Source: Halobaculum halobium
GTDB taxonomy: Archaea; Halobacteriota; Halobacteria; Halobacteriales; Haloferacaceae
Direction of reading: 5' to 3'
DNA: 64,000 nt
Assembly: GCF_030127145.1 (NCBI RefSeq)
Contig: NZ_CP126158.1
Coordinates: forward strand, 2,764,451-2,828,450
In this document: piece by piece, positions 1-7,867 of the stretch
Layout: each line of letters starts with the position of its first letter
Position numbering within the stretch: the stretch's first letter is position 1
Made by a program: the position numbers and the translations under genes
The notes under the pieces: generated by a model
Told to the model about the DNA's origin: nothing
The model's input: the letters and a program-made list of their open reading frames with translations, nothing else
Databases searched by the model: none

Positions 1-611
1 GCGCCGCCCACCGCCGGCATCTCCACCCGCGTGCCCGAGGGGAAGCGCGCCGTCTCGGTGTCCGCGCTCGTCCCGACCGGACTCGCCCGCGGCGACGAGG
101 TGACCGTCGTCGTGGCCGACGGCGATCCCGTCGACGGCTCGGTCGTGGCCGCCAAAACCGACGGCGCGAAGGCGAGCGACGCGACCCCGGCCGGCGACGG
201 CGGGACCGACCCCAAGCCCCTCCGGCGTCGCCGACGACTACCGGGGGCGACGGACGGCTCACGCTCGCGGTCGACCGTGCGTCCGCGGCCCGGCTCCTCG
301 CCGCCGACGTGCGCCGCGTCGTCGTCCGGTCACGCGGCGTTAGACGCGAGTTCGAACTGCTCTCGCTGCTGCGACGCGCCGGCAAGCGCTTCCGCCGCGT
401 GACCGTCCGCGCGGAGGGGGCTCTCGACGGCGTGAGCCTCGGCAACGCCGCCGTCCGCGACGAGTACGGCGTGGCCGTGCTCGCGGTTCGCGACGGCGCC
501 CGCTGGCGGCTCGCGCCCGACGGCGACGTGACGCCCGAGGCCGGGGCGGATCTCATCGCCGTCGGGACCCGCGACGACCTCGATCGCTTCGGTCGGGAGG
601 CGGCGACGTGA
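1..611 (+). pseudogene. TrkA-C/RCK-type potassium regulator, 5'-partial and frameshifted
   Basis: The gene enters from the left edge. The first part reads in frame 1 to about position 200. The second part reads in frame 3 from about 215 to the TGA at 609-611. The downstream frame has a typical TrkA_C/RCK_C ending: a DEYGVAVLAV strand, then a GAD(L/I)IAVGT strand, then DDLDRF. The frames meet near a run of C residues around 211-221, so one missing or extra base explains the break. The family usually binds ligands that gate K+ channels or Trk transporters at the inner face of the membrane. The stop overlaps the start of the next gene, so the two probably form one operon. Whether the frameshift is real or a consensus error cannot be decided here; similar breaks elsewhere in the window favour an error. 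Confidence 0.6.
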
Positions 612-1901
612 GTCCGACGGCACCGGGCTCGATCGGCGGTGCATCGCTCGCCGCGGCGCCGCTGCAAACGGTGGCCGACGCGCTCGATCTGGTGAACGCT
701 CCCCGACTCGCCGGCTTCGCGGTCGCGTCGTTCCTCGTTGCGACCGTCGCAGCGGCGGCGTACCGCTGGTTCGTTAGTGAACCGGTGCCGCGCGGGCTGA
801 CGACCCTGTTGGGGACTGCGGTGGTCGCGGTGTACCTCAACACGGTGGGGCTGTTCTCGACGGTCATCCCGGTGGGGGGGATCGCGACCGCCGACCCGTT
901 CGCGCCGATGGCCGTGCTGCGAAACGTCGTCAGTCTCCTCATCGCCGCCGGAACCGCGCCCCTCGGGCGACGCGTGGGCGACCGGTTCGCGACGAACGTG
1001 ACCGCCGTCACCGGCGGGGACCGCGTCGAGGGCGAACTCAGTCGATTCGCGCGGACTGTCGGGCGGATCCGCACCGTCACGCTGCCAGACGAAATCGCCG
1101 ATATCGACGGGTACGACCCGGTCGACGACGACACGAAGGAACTACTCGCCGGCGAGACGCTGCTGTTCCCCAAGCGCCTCTCAGGAGAAGCGCTCCACGA
1201 GGCGTTGCTCACCCGACTGAAAGAGGAGTACGACGTGGGGCACACCGACGCCGAGTTCGACGGCGACAGCGTGACTCACCTCGGTATCGGCCGCCGCATC
1301 GCGGGGATCGGCCCGACGCTCGGTCCGGGAACGCGCGCCGTCGCGATCCGCGCGGACCCCCAACGGGGGCGGTCCGGGAGACATCGTACAGGTGTGGCGC
1401 GTCCCGGAGCCGCCCGCTCCCGCTTCGGCGGAGCCCTCGGAGGCCGACGACGGCTCCGCGGCGGCACTCCCGGCGAGCGAGGCCGAACGGATCGCGACCG
1501 GGGAACTGCGTGCCAGTGCCGGCGACGTGGTGACGTTGGCCGTCGACGACGACGACGTTTCGGCCTTCGACGACGACGGGACGTACCGGCTGATCACCAT
1601 GCCGGCGAGTCCCCGTGCCGACCGCGAGTTCGCGTCGTTGCTGCGCGGTGCCGACGAGACCATGGCCGTCATCACCGTCGCTGCGGGAAGCGAGTTCGAG
1701 GGTACGACAGTCGGGGACGTGCCCGGGTCCGTCGTCGCCGTCGAACCGACAGACGGGTCGGTGGAGCCGATCCCGGCTCGCGGTCGGCCGCTGACGGCCG
1801 ACGAGACGGTGTACGTGATCGCCCGACCGGAGGTGCTCCGCGAGATCGAACGGCGGGCGACCGAACGACGATCGGCGGACGGAACGGGTACCGCCGACTG
1901 A
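608..1901 (+). pseudogene. membrane protein with C-terminal TrkA-C-like domains, frameshifted
   Basis: GTG start at 608 overlaps the previous stop. The N-terminus has about three hydrophobic segments (residues about 35-57, 62-90 and 95-120), then soluble RCK/TrkA_C-like sequence. The initial frame holds to about 1355, at a CCCCC run. The conserved reading then continues in another frame (GDIVQVWRV, two TrkA_C-like repeats, ERIATGELRA..., GDVVTLAV..., ending near VYVIARPEVL) to the TGA at 1899-1901. If the first frame is followed instead, it runs on to 2305 as arginine-rich nonsense, which marks it as an artefact. Likely a K+-channel-associated or TrkA-like membrane protein paired with the upstream gene. 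Confidence 0.6.
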
Positions 1902-1976
1902 CTGAGACGTTCGATCGACGAGACCGGTGGATGCGACGGCGCAACGCTCTTGATTGCCCGACGGCGACGAAGGGGT

Positions 1977-2252
1977 ATGAACTGGAAGCTGTTTGCCGAC
2001 CTCGCAGAGGCGGCCGGCGAGTCGGAGCCGACCGTCGAGGCGGAGGACACCGCGACAGTCGGGGAGGCGCTGGATGCGCTGTTGGACACACACCCCGCGC
2101 TCGCGGCTCGCGTGCTCGACGAGGACGGCGACCTCAGAGGGCACATCAACATCCTTCGAAACGGGCAGGACGTTCGGAAGGCGGAGGGACTCGACACGCC
2201 GGTCGACGCCGGCGACGAACTCGCGCTGTTCCCGCCAGTCAGCGGCGGGTAA
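1977..2252 (+). CDS. samp1: ubiquitin-like small archaeal modifier SAMP1 / MoaD family
   Basis: A 91-aa beta-grasp protein. It starts MNWKLFADLAEAAG and ends ELALFPPVSGG, the same start and C-terminal Gly-Gly pattern as the SAMP1 protein known from Haloferax volcanii. The Gly-Gly tail is adenylated by the E1-like UbaA and then joined to lysines of target proteins, or used in sulfur transfer for molybdopterin. I chose ATG 1977 rather than an upstream in-frame start at 1950 because the family begins with M-x-WKLFADLAE. A central DGDLRGHINILRNG stretch matches the family. It stands alone between the TrkA-like gene and tRNA-Val. Confidence 0.9.
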   Translation: MNWKLFADLAEAAGESEPTVEAEDTATVGEALDALLDTHPALAARVLDEDGDLRGHINILRNGQDVRKAEGLDTPVDAGDELALFPPVSGG

Positions 2253-2347
2253 TGCGGGAAACCGTGGGACGGCGCCCCGGGGCGCCACCCTTTCGGAAGT
2301 CTTAATTATGTCCCTGCGGAATCGACGAGTGCGAAGCACGCGCGGAT

Positions 2348-2422
2348 GGGTTGGTAGTCTAGTCCGGTTATGACACCTCCTTGACATGGAGGAGGCCGGC
2401 GGTTCAAATCCGCCCCAACCCA
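2348..2422 (+). tRNA. tRNA-Val (anticodon GAC)
   Basis: The 7-bp acceptor stem pairs GGGTTGG (2348-2354) with CCAACCC (2415-2421), followed by discriminator A. The anticodon stem/loop reads CTCCT-TGACATG-GAGG, with anticodon GAC. The T arm is GGCGG-TTCAAAT-CCGCC. No CCA is encoded. A TTAATTA box lies 40-50 bp upstream. The 3' end doubles as the provirus attachment core, and the provirus restores it, so the tRNA stays intact. Confidence 0.95.
2410..2422 (+). repeat. attL core (13 bp) in the 3' end of tRNA-Val
   Basis: The sequence ccgccccaaccca covers the 3' half of the T stem, the acceptor 3' strand and the discriminator base. The same 13 bases recur at 24303 and 46403. To the left here is tRNA (tcaaat); at the other two sites the left flank is viral (gatcggaaaa). 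The right flank is the same viral sequence at all three. This defines the crossover region. Confidence 0.9.
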
Positions 2423-2486
2423 CTTCTGACCCTATCACGAATCGACAGCCGGTAGCCTCTTCCTTATCCCACGGAGGTGAACGGCG

Positions 2487-2612
2487 GTGAGCCGCACCCG
2501 TCGCGTCGATTTGTCGGCGCTTCCCGCGCCGATCTGCACGGTCTGCGGCTCCCCGATTGGTGAGGACGATCAGCGGTGTCCGGCTCTCGATGATGGGAGG
2601 TGTTCTCCGTGA
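2487..2612 (+). CDS. small zinc-ribbon protein, 41 aa
   Basis: GTG start with a strong Shine-Dalgarno (ggaggtga) about 8 nt upstream. Four cysteines occur as CTVC, then C and C further on (residues about 17-39), enough for one zinc site. Basic N-terminus (SRTRR). First gene after the left att site. Its stop overlaps the start of the next small zinc protein, so the two are translationally coupled. Function unknown; a nucleic-acid or protein-contact role is only inferred from the fold. Confidence 0.6.
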   Translation: MSRTRRVDLSALPAPICTVCGSPIGEDDQRCPALDDGRCSP

Positions 2613-2716
2613 GCTACTGCCCGAGCTGCGGCTCCCGACTCGTTACACGGACGCCGTTTGGCAGCGGGATCCCGCGCCGCGTCTGTCCCGAGTGTCCTGG
2701 AGGTGACGAACGGTGA
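2609..2716 (+). CDS. small zinc-ribbon protein, 35 aa
   Basis: GTG start overlapping the preceding stop (GTGA). The protein has CPSC near the N-terminus and CPEC near the C-terminus, spaced like a classical zinc ribbon. Its stop again overlaps the next start. Function unknown. Confidence 0.6.
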   Translation: MSYCPSCGSRLVTRTPFGSGIPRRVCPECPGGDER

Positions 2717-3189
2717 GCACCGACGACCGCCGCACGCTTCCAGACGCGGCCGAGGTGACGGTCTCCGACGCCGTCAGCGGCGACGTGCTCGATTTCGAGG
2801 CCGCGATGGGCGGTACCTCGTGGGACCGCGCCGACGGCCTGCACGCGCTCATCGAGCGGGCGAGCACCTACGGCTGGCGTGTGTCTCTCCCGGACGGAGA
2901 GGACGCACACAGCGTCGCCCTCGCGGACGAGAGCGGCGCGTTCGTCGGTTGGTGCGACTGCGAGGGCTATCACTGGAACGACGGGCCATGCGCTCATCTC
3001 TGCACGCTTCGCAAGGCCGCGTTCATCGGCGGCGAGACGACGACCGGCGAGCGCGTCCGGATCGCGTCGACCGCCGTCGAGGACACACCGTCAGGTGAGG
3101 CCCTACCGGACGGCGGCCACCAGATCGATCGGGCGCTTCGAGAGGATGCCGTCGGCGACCGCCGCGTCGGCGGGGAGGGTCGCAGATGA
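2713..3189 (+). CDS. SWIM zinc-finger protein
   Basis: 158 aa from GTG 2713, coupled to the gene before. Residues about 77-92 carry the SWIM signature C-x-C-x9-C-x-H (CDC...CAH), which binds one zinc and is found in DNA-binding or protein-binding modules of archaeal and bacterial proteins. The N-terminal half is acidic and precedes the finger, as in other haloarchaeal SWIM proteins. The C-terminus is charged and probably flexible. The position among other zinc proteins at the left end suggests early functions such as replication or host takeover, but no direct evidence shows it. Confidence 0.7.
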   Translation: MSTDDRRTLPDAAEVTVSDAVSGDVLDFEAAMGGTSWDRADGLHALIERASTYGWRVSLPDGEDAHSVALADESGAFVGWCDCEGYHWNDGPCAHLCTLRKAAFIGGETTTGERVRIASTAVEDTPSGEALPDGGHQIDRALREDAVGDRRVGGEGRR

Positions 3190-3383
3190 CGGATCGGCCG
3201 TTCGCGACCGTCTCGGCCCGTCAGCGACGGCGGTTCCGGCGGTCCTCGCGAGCGCGCACACCCGAGGGCGCGCACGAACCCCGCGCTACCCCCTCCCCGG
3301 GGGGGTGTGTAGCGGAGGCCCGTTCCCCGTCGCCGTCTGCGTATTACACGAACACCAACCTGCTACACACGGAGGCTATCTGA
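3186..3383 (+). CDS. hypothetical basic 65-aa protein
   Basis: ATG overlaps the previous stop (ATGA) and the TGA at 3381-3383 overlaps the next ATG, which suggests a real gene. The first half is arginine-rich (RQRRRFRRSSRAR). The second half has no recognisable feature and spans a G7 run that is two bases shorter in copy 2, where the frame is lost. It may be spurious. Confidence 0.35.
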   Translation: MTDRPFATVSARQRRRFRRSSRARTPEGAHEPRATPSPGGCVAEARSPSPSAYYTNTNLLHTEAI

Positions 3384-3892
3384 TGCCTCGCAACCAACAG
3401 AGTAAGAGCAACGACAGCGCGCAGTTGTCCGTCCGGTGCGACGCCGAACTGAAGGAGGACTACCAGGACGTGCTCGACGAGCGCGGCGACAGCATGAGCG
3501 ACGACCTCCGCCGACACATGGAGGCCGTCGTTCGACGCGAGCGCGGTCGCGACACCTCCGACGAGTTCCGTCCCGACGACGACACACTGGCGCGCGTCTA
3601 CGACGCCCTGCTGGCGTTCGCGAACGAGGACCTGAAGCTGACCCTCGACCACTACGACAGCGCGGTCGCCAACGAGGCCGACGTGAAGAAGGGGAGTCTC
3701 GATGCCTTCACCCACCGGCTCCAGCGAGAGGGCTACGTGAACCTGTCCGGCGACGGGCCGAGCGTCCGGCACTCGAAGACCTACGTCCGGGTGAAGCCGC
3801 CCGCGGCCGACCCCGACGAGTGGATCCACCGGCACCGGACCGTGGCCGAGCGCCGAGAGGCGCGGCGTGGGGGTGTTCCCGCCGATGACTGA
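3383..3892 (+). CDS. ribbon-helix-helix DNA-binding protein with C-terminal extension
   Basis: 169 aa from ATG 3383, with ggagg 7 nt upstream. The open frame runs further upstream, but the Shine-Dalgarno and the RHH fold set this start. Residues about 14-50 (QLSVRCDAELKEDYQDVL... then SMSDDLRRHMEAVV) fit a beta strand and two helices of the Arc/CopG/NikR fold. The remainder (residues about 60-169) is helical, then reads like a small winged-helix or ligand domain (THRLQREGYVNL...). Likely a transcriptional regulator of the left-end genes. Confidence 0.6.
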   Translation: MPRNQQSKSNDSAQLSVRCDAELKEDYQDVLDERGDSMSDDLRRHMEAVVRRERGRDTSDEFRPDDDTLARVYDALLAFANEDLKLTLDHYDSAVANEADVKKGSLDAFTHRLQREGYVNLSGDGPSVRHSKTYVRVKPPAADPDEWIHRHRTVAERREARRGGVPADD

Positions 3893-4196
3893 TGATCACA
3901 ACGCGGGAGGTTCTCAACTCGCGCTCGACGACCATTACTGTCCGTCGCACGAGTCGCTACGTGCCGCCATCACGCCATCTGAGACCGGGAAATGCCTGCG
4001 GCTGGAGAGTCCCCACGGGACACTCTCGTGGGTTCTTCAGAGCGCCAACGGCAACATGTGGCGCGTTGCTGAGTTCAACAACCAGTGGAAGAAGACGTCC
4101 ATCGGATTCGCGATCAATCGCGTGAACAGTAACGGGCGCTGGAACTGGAGCTACGTGCCGCTGTCGGACATCGAGGTGGAACCATGGGCGATATAG
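3885..4196 (+). CDS. hypothetical 103-aa protein
   Basis: ATG 3885 overlaps the end of the RHH gene by 8 nt and its stop lies inside the methyltransferase start region. GTG 3867 is an alternative start but would overlap more. Rich in aromatic and polar residues (NGNMWRVAEF, NGRWNWSYVPL), suggesting a small beta fold. It sits directly before the methyltransferase, so it may be a partner or a regulator of it, which is inference only. Confidence 0.55.
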   Translation: MTDDHNAGGSQLALDDHYCPSHESLRAAITPSETGKCLRLESPHGTLSWVLQSANGNMWRVAEFNNQWKKTSIGFAINRVNSNGRWNWSYVPLSDIEVEPWAI

Positions 4197-5677
4197 ACGA
4201 ATCTGGAGGTTCTCACCTGACCGCCGTGGACCTGTTCTGCGGCGCTGGAGGATTCAGCCACGGGCTCGCACTCGAATGCGAAAATCTCGGCTACGACGTG
4301 CGACTGATCGCCGTCAACCACGACGACGACGCGATCGCGACGCACAAGCGGAACCACCCGTGGGCCGAGCATCACAACGCGAAAGTCGAGGAGCTGCACC
4401 CGCCGAAGGTCGTTGGTGACGACGACGTGGACCTGCTCGTCGCCGGCCCGGAGTGTACGCACTTCAGCAGAGCCCACGGATCGCAACCCGTCTCCGAACA
4501 GCGCCGCGCGAGCCCGTGGCACGTCGTCGACTGGGTTCAGAAGACGCAACCCGAGGCGGTCCTCGTCGAGAACGTCCCGGAACTGAAGTCGTGGGGACCG
4601 ATCGACGACGACGGGAAGCCGACGCGAAACGGCGAGACGTTCGAGGCGTGGGTCGACGTGATCCACTCGCTCGGCTACTCGGTCGACTACGACGTGCTGA
4701 ACGCCGCCGACTACGGCGACACGACTTCGCGGCGTCGGCTGTTCGTCGTCGCCCGCCGTGGCGGTCGTGCTACCCACCCGGAACCAACACACGCGGAGTC
4801 GCCCGGCGAGGACCGCGATCCGTGGCGGTCGGCCGCTGAAGTGATCGACTGGAGCGACCGCGGATCGTCCATCTGGACGCGCTCGCGGCCACTCTCGAAC
4901 AACACGATGCAGCGGATCGCACAGGGTATCCGCGACCACTGTGACGACGACCTCGCCGACTACGCGGACGTGGTCGCCGGGATCGGCCCCGACGACATCG
5001 AACGGATGCAGGAGGATGTCGTTTCGGTCGACGACCTACCCGACGCGCTCGACGAACGCGACGAGCCGTTTCTCGTGTCCGCGACGGCGTCCGCGGCGAC
5101 CGACGGCGGAACTCGGATGGTGATGGGCCAGCAGTCGAACGCCCGTGCTCTCGACGCCGACACGGAGCCGGTGCCGACGATCGCGACGCGCGGCGCCGTT
5201 CACTTCATCGAAGCGCAGCCGTTGAAGCCGCGGAACCTGCCGGCTCGCGGGCTTCACTCGAACGCGACCTACGAGGCAGACGACCGGCCGCTTCACACGG
5301 TGACGGCAAGCAACCACGACGGGCACCTGGTCTCGCCGTTCCTCGTCGAATACTACGGGAACAGCGACACGGCACCCGTCGACGAGCCGTTGCCGACGGT
5401 GACGACGAAGGATCGGCACGCGCTGTGCGTTCCGAACCTCTCACCGCTGGGGCTCGGGCTCCGGTACCGGATGCTCCAGCCGCGGGAACTCGCCGCGGCA
5501 CAGGGCTTCCCGAGCGACTACGAGTTTGTCGGCGACACGAAGGCGTCGAGGACGGCACAGATCGGGAACGCTGTCCCCGTGAACCTTGCCCGGGCACTGG
5601 TCAACGAGGCCCTCACGTCGACGGCCCCGAGTCTGAACAGCTACGGCAGTCCCGAGGAGGCTCCGGCGGATGACTGA
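4184..5677 (+). CDS. DNA (cytosine-5-)methyltransferase
   Basis: 497 aa. It transfers a methyl group from S-adenosylmethionine to C5 of cytosine in a specific sequence. Motif I is VDLFCGAGGFSHGL (residues 15-28). Motif IV is GPECTHFS with catalytic Cys91, using PEC in place of the usual PC-Q. Motif VI is ENVPEL (129-134). Motif VIII is TSRRRLF (181-187). Motifs IX/X lie near residues 430-485 (RELAAAQGFP..., QIGNAVPVNLA). The variable region between is the target-recognition domain. There is no restriction endonuclease next to it, so it is a solo enzyme, typical of viruses that protect their DNA from host restriction or mark it for regulation. Confidence 0.9.
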   Translation: MGDIDESGGSHLTAVDLFCGAGGFSHGLALECENLGYDVRLIAVNHDDDAIATHKRNHPWAEHHNAKVEELHPPKVVGDDDVDLLVAGPECTHFSRAHGSQPVSEQRRASPWHVVDWVQKTQPEAVLVENVPELKSWGPIDDDGKPTRNGETFEAWVDVIHSLGYSVDYDVLNAADYGDTTSRRRLFVVARRGGRATHPEPTHAESPGEDRDPWRSAAEVIDWSDRGSSIWTRSRPLSNNTMQRIAQGIRDHCDDDLADYADVVAGIGPDDIERMQEDVVSVDDLPDALDERDEPFLVSATASAATDGGTRMVMGQQSNARALDADTEPVPTIATRGAVHFIEAQPLKPRNLPARGLHSNATYEADDRPLHTVTASNHDGHLVSPFLVEYYGNSDTAPVDEPLPTVTTKDRHALCVPNLSPLGLGLRYRMLQPRELAAAQGFPSDYEFVGDTKASRTAQIGNAVPVNLARALVNEALTSTAPSLNSYGSPEEAPADD

Positions 5678-5819
5678 GCCGGATGCAGTAGACGACACAG
5701 ATATTCCTCAGTCGCGGATCCGCTGTCTCGGCTGCGGGAACATCGAGAACAGCGTGAAAGAGCACCGCCGGCACATGGCCCGTGCGGATCACCTCGACCA
5801 CGGCGAGACCTACCTGTAG
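5670..5819 (+). CDS. C2H2-type zinc-finger mini-protein, 49 aa
   Basis: ATG 5670 overlaps the methyltransferase stop. One finger is visible: CLGC, 12 residues, then H-x3-H (residues about 19-38). Small C2H2 proteins are common in haloarchaeal viruses and usually bind DNA. Last gene of the left operon; a 99-bp gap follows. Confidence 0.65.
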   Translation: MTEPDAVDDTDIPQSRIRCLGCGNIENSVKEHRRHMARADHLDHGETYL

Positions 5820-5918
5820 GCCCCGCCGGCGACTCCTTCTTACGGTCGCAAGTGATTAATTCCATAGCTGAATACATCACTAACAAGACTTGTAGGCAAA
5901 ACCACCGTTCACGCGAAC
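5820..5918 (+). promoter_or_regulatory. intergenic promoter region before the second operon
   Basis: The first gap of note in the unit. It is AT-rich relative to its flanks (gtgattaattccatagctgaatacat) and holds several possible TATA boxes. An agtgat/atcact inverted pair lies about 20 nt apart. The string of overlapping genes restarts at ATG 5919, so a promoter here is likely. The exact box cannot be fixed by eye. Confidence 0.4.
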
Positions 5919-6152
5919 ATGGGAGTGCAAACACTCCACGAGAAGCAGAACGGAACCCAGCGAACGTATCACGTCGTTTCTGTCGAAGACGCGACCGGCA
6001 AGACGTTCCCGCACACCTTCGAGGACACCGCGGACGGAATCGAGTACCGCGGCGCCGGTGAGCCCGGCGAGATCGACGAGCGCGACGACGCGCCCGCCTC
6101 GGCCGTCTCGACGTTGGAAGCGTACACCGGCGAGGAGCTGGGCGATGACTGA
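5919..6152 (+). CDS. hypothetical acidic 77-aa protein
   Basis: First gene after the intergenic region. Small and acidic, with a beta-rich N-terminal half (TQRTYHVVSVEDATGK) and an acidic C-terminal helix. Its stop overlaps the next ATG. No family recognised. Confidence 0.55.
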   Translation: MGVQTLHEKQNGTQRTYHVVSVEDATGKTFPHTFEDTADGIEYRGAGEPGEIDERDDAPASAVSTLEAYTGEELGDD

Positions 6153-6360
6153 CGCATGGACGTTGGTGTGGGCCTACGGAACGGCCGGCATCCTCGGCCT
6201 CAACGTCGGTGCGATGTTGGTCGCGAGGTTCCCGACAGACCCGCTCGGCTACTGGGGCGGGGTCGGTCAGGGGATCGCGCTGGCGCTACTCGCCGTCGGG
6301 ATGCTCGGTCAGTATGTCACCCTCATCGAAGAGTCGGATACGGAGGGTATCAATGCCTGA
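6145..6360 (+). CDS. small membrane protein, two spans
   Basis: 71 aa. ATG 6145 lies inside the end of the previous gene. Two hydrophobic segments are visible (residues about 4-26 and 36-58), separated by a short loop with PTDPLGYWGG. Could be a virion membrane protein or a holin-like protein; sequence alone does not decide. Confidence 0.55.
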   Translation: MTDAWTLVWAYGTAGILGLNVGAMLVARFPTDPLGYWGGVGQGIALALLAVGMLGQYVTLIEESDTEGINA

Positions 6361-6514
6361 GACGTACGAACAGGCCAAGGAGGCAGGCGTTCGGACGCCG
6401 GGCTGGGACTGCGCCAACTGCGGCCGGCCGGGCTTCGAGCACGAGATGGAGCAGACCCGCGACGGCGAGGGGCGGATCTGCTATCGATACATCTGTCCGG
6501 GTGGTGAGACATGA
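6353..6514 (+). CDS. zinc-ribbon mini-protein, 53 aa
   Basis: ATG 6353 overlaps the upstream stop. CANC (residues 20-23) and two later cysteines (about 43 and 48) can bind one zinc. Coupled to its neighbours on both sides. Function unknown. Confidence 0.55.
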   Translation: MPETYEQAKEAGVRTPGWDCANCGRPGFEHEMEQTRDGEGRICYRYICPGGET

Positions 6515-6642
6515 CCTGCTTCAGCGGGCCGTTCATCGCCGCAGGGTGTGCAGCGGCTATCACGTTTGCCGTTGTAGTCACGCTGTTCTGGCTGATCATC
6601 GGCGCCGCGGTAACGCTGGCAGCGATGGAGGGGCCGACGTGA
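6511..6642 (+). CDS. single-span membrane mini-protein, 43 aa
   Basis: ATG 6511 overlaps the previous stop (ATGA). Residues about 8-38 are almost entirely hydrophobic (AAITFAVVVTLFWLIIGAAV), with little outside the membrane. A GTG start of the next gene overlaps its stop. Confidence 0.55.
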   Translation: MTCFSGPFIAAGCAAAITFAVVVTLFWLIIGAAVTLAAMEGPT

Positions 6643-7670
6643 GCGAGGCCGTCGAGTTCGGCTCGAAGGCGGCTGCGGACCGCGCTCGCGAGGAGCACGC
6701 CGATCTCGTTTGTCCCGTGGACGACGACAAGCGGATGCGGACGGTCCACTTCGTCAGCGACACGCCCGACACGCTCCTTGACCGACTCCGCGCCGAGGCC
6801 GACGAGGGAACCGCCCAGCGCGAGGACCGCGGCCCCGGTCAGGTCGACCTAACCGACGCCGAACGCGGGCGCCTCGACTTCTCGAAAGGCCGGGCAAACG
6901 TGCTCTGGGCGCGCTCTATCAAGGGACTGGCCGCCCGCCACGGTGTGAGCGACTGGACGAGCTACGTCGACCCGACCCTCACGGTCGACGAGCACCGCGA
7001 GGTGATGGAGAACGCCGGCCAAGAGGGCGGCGGCGCCCGCGCCGATCCGGACCAGCGCGACGCCGACCGGGAGGCGAACGCAGCCGCCACCGAGCAGGCC
7101 GAAGGCTGCAACCACGCCCGCGGCCACTGCGAGCACGGCGACCCCGACGCCTGCGAGTTCCTCCAAGAGGCGTGTGGGTACTCGGAGGCGGAGGTATCCG
7201 ACCTGCTCACGGAGCCGGACCCAGCACCCGGAGACGGGCCGACCGACGACGATGCCAGCCCGCTATCGCCGCCGGACGATCTCGAGGGAGCGCGTGTCGG
7301 TGCGTACCTCCGGTCGGTCCGGGGCTATCTCAACGCGACCGACGCTGTCGCCGAGCACATCGAGAAGCTGCGCGAGTCGCTGGAGCACGCGAACGACGCG
7401 GCGCGGGCGGTGAACGGCATCCGAACCGACGCGGGGCTGGAGCCGATCCACTTCACGAAGCTGGAGGATGCGAACGCCGACCTCACGGATCTTGTGCGGA
7501 TGGTCGCGACGACCTGCGAGGAGTGCCATGCAGACCACTCCGAACACGGTCACGACGTGACCGCCGGCGACCGCGAGGACGTACGAGAGGCGGCCGTCGA
7601 CGGTGCGGGTTCGACGCCCGTCGGCGTGAGTGACGAAACCGAACGAGCAGCTACGGAGGCAGACACATGA
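6639..7670 (+). CDS. Cys/His-rich 343-aa protein of unknown function
   Basis: GTG 6639 gives a 343-aa protein; the open frame extends upstream only as a shadow. The N-terminal half is charged (DFSKGRANVLWARSIKGLAA). A central cluster reads C-x2-H-x3-H-C-x2-H...C...C (residues about 156-178), a motif I associate with haloarchaeal proteins of unknown role. A helical C-terminal domain follows, ending in a second cluster (CEECHADHSEHGH). It is the longest uncharacterised protein of this operon and a candidate for a replication or host-interaction protein, but no catalytic motif is visible. Confidence 0.65.
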   Translation: MSEAVEFGSKAAADRAREEHADLVCPVDDDKRMRTVHFVSDTPDTLLDRLRAEADEGTAQREDRGPGQVDLTDAERGRLDFSKGRANVLWARSIKGLAARHGVSDWTSYVDPTLTVDEHREVMENAGQEGGGARADPDQRDADREANAAATEQAEGCNHARGHCEHGDPDACEFLQEACGYSEAEVSDLLTEPDPAPGDGPTDDDASPLSPPDDLEGARVGAYLRSVRGYLNATDAVAEHIEKLRESLEHANDAARAVNGIRTDAGLEPIHFTKLEDANADLTDLVRMVATTCEECHADHSEHGHDVTAGDREDVREAAVDGAGSTPVGVSDETERAATEADT

Positions 7671-7867
7671 CACAGATCACGATCAGCGACCCGACCGAGG
7701 TACAGGCAGGCTACTGGAGCGCCGAGATTGTCGAGGATGGCGACCTCATCGCAGAAGCGCACCTCTCGCCCGATACGCTCCCGGACTTCGACGACCCGCG
7801 CGAGTTCCGTGAGTTCCTCGAAGCGATGGCTGAGGGCGTCGGTGCGGCCGAGCACATGGACCTATGA
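7667..7867 (+). CDS. hypothetical acidic 66-aa protein
   Basis: ATG 7667 overlaps the previous stop. Beta-rich N-terminus, then an acidic helix (FDDPREFREFLEAMAEG). Its stop overlaps the next ATG. No family recognised. Confidence 0.55.
   Translation: MTQITISDPTEVQAGYWSAEIVEDGDLIAEAHLSPDTLPDFDDPREFREFLEAMAEGVGAAEHMDL

Noticed and set aside
608..2305. 565-aa open frame including an Arg-rich second half
   Set aside because: The second half is frameshifted read-through; the conserved TrkA_C-like reading and samp1 occupy the same DNA in other frames.
5877..5884. TCACTAAC shared with the switch region (21044-21051) as a third operator
   Set aside because: An isolated 8-mer is expected by chance about once in a unit this long; no second box accompanies it.
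6156..6638. N-terminal extension of the Cys/His-rich protein back to 6156
   Set aside because: That stretch is an Arg-rich out-of-frame reading of three small coupled genes; GTG 6639 overlaps the upstream stop as its neighbours do.
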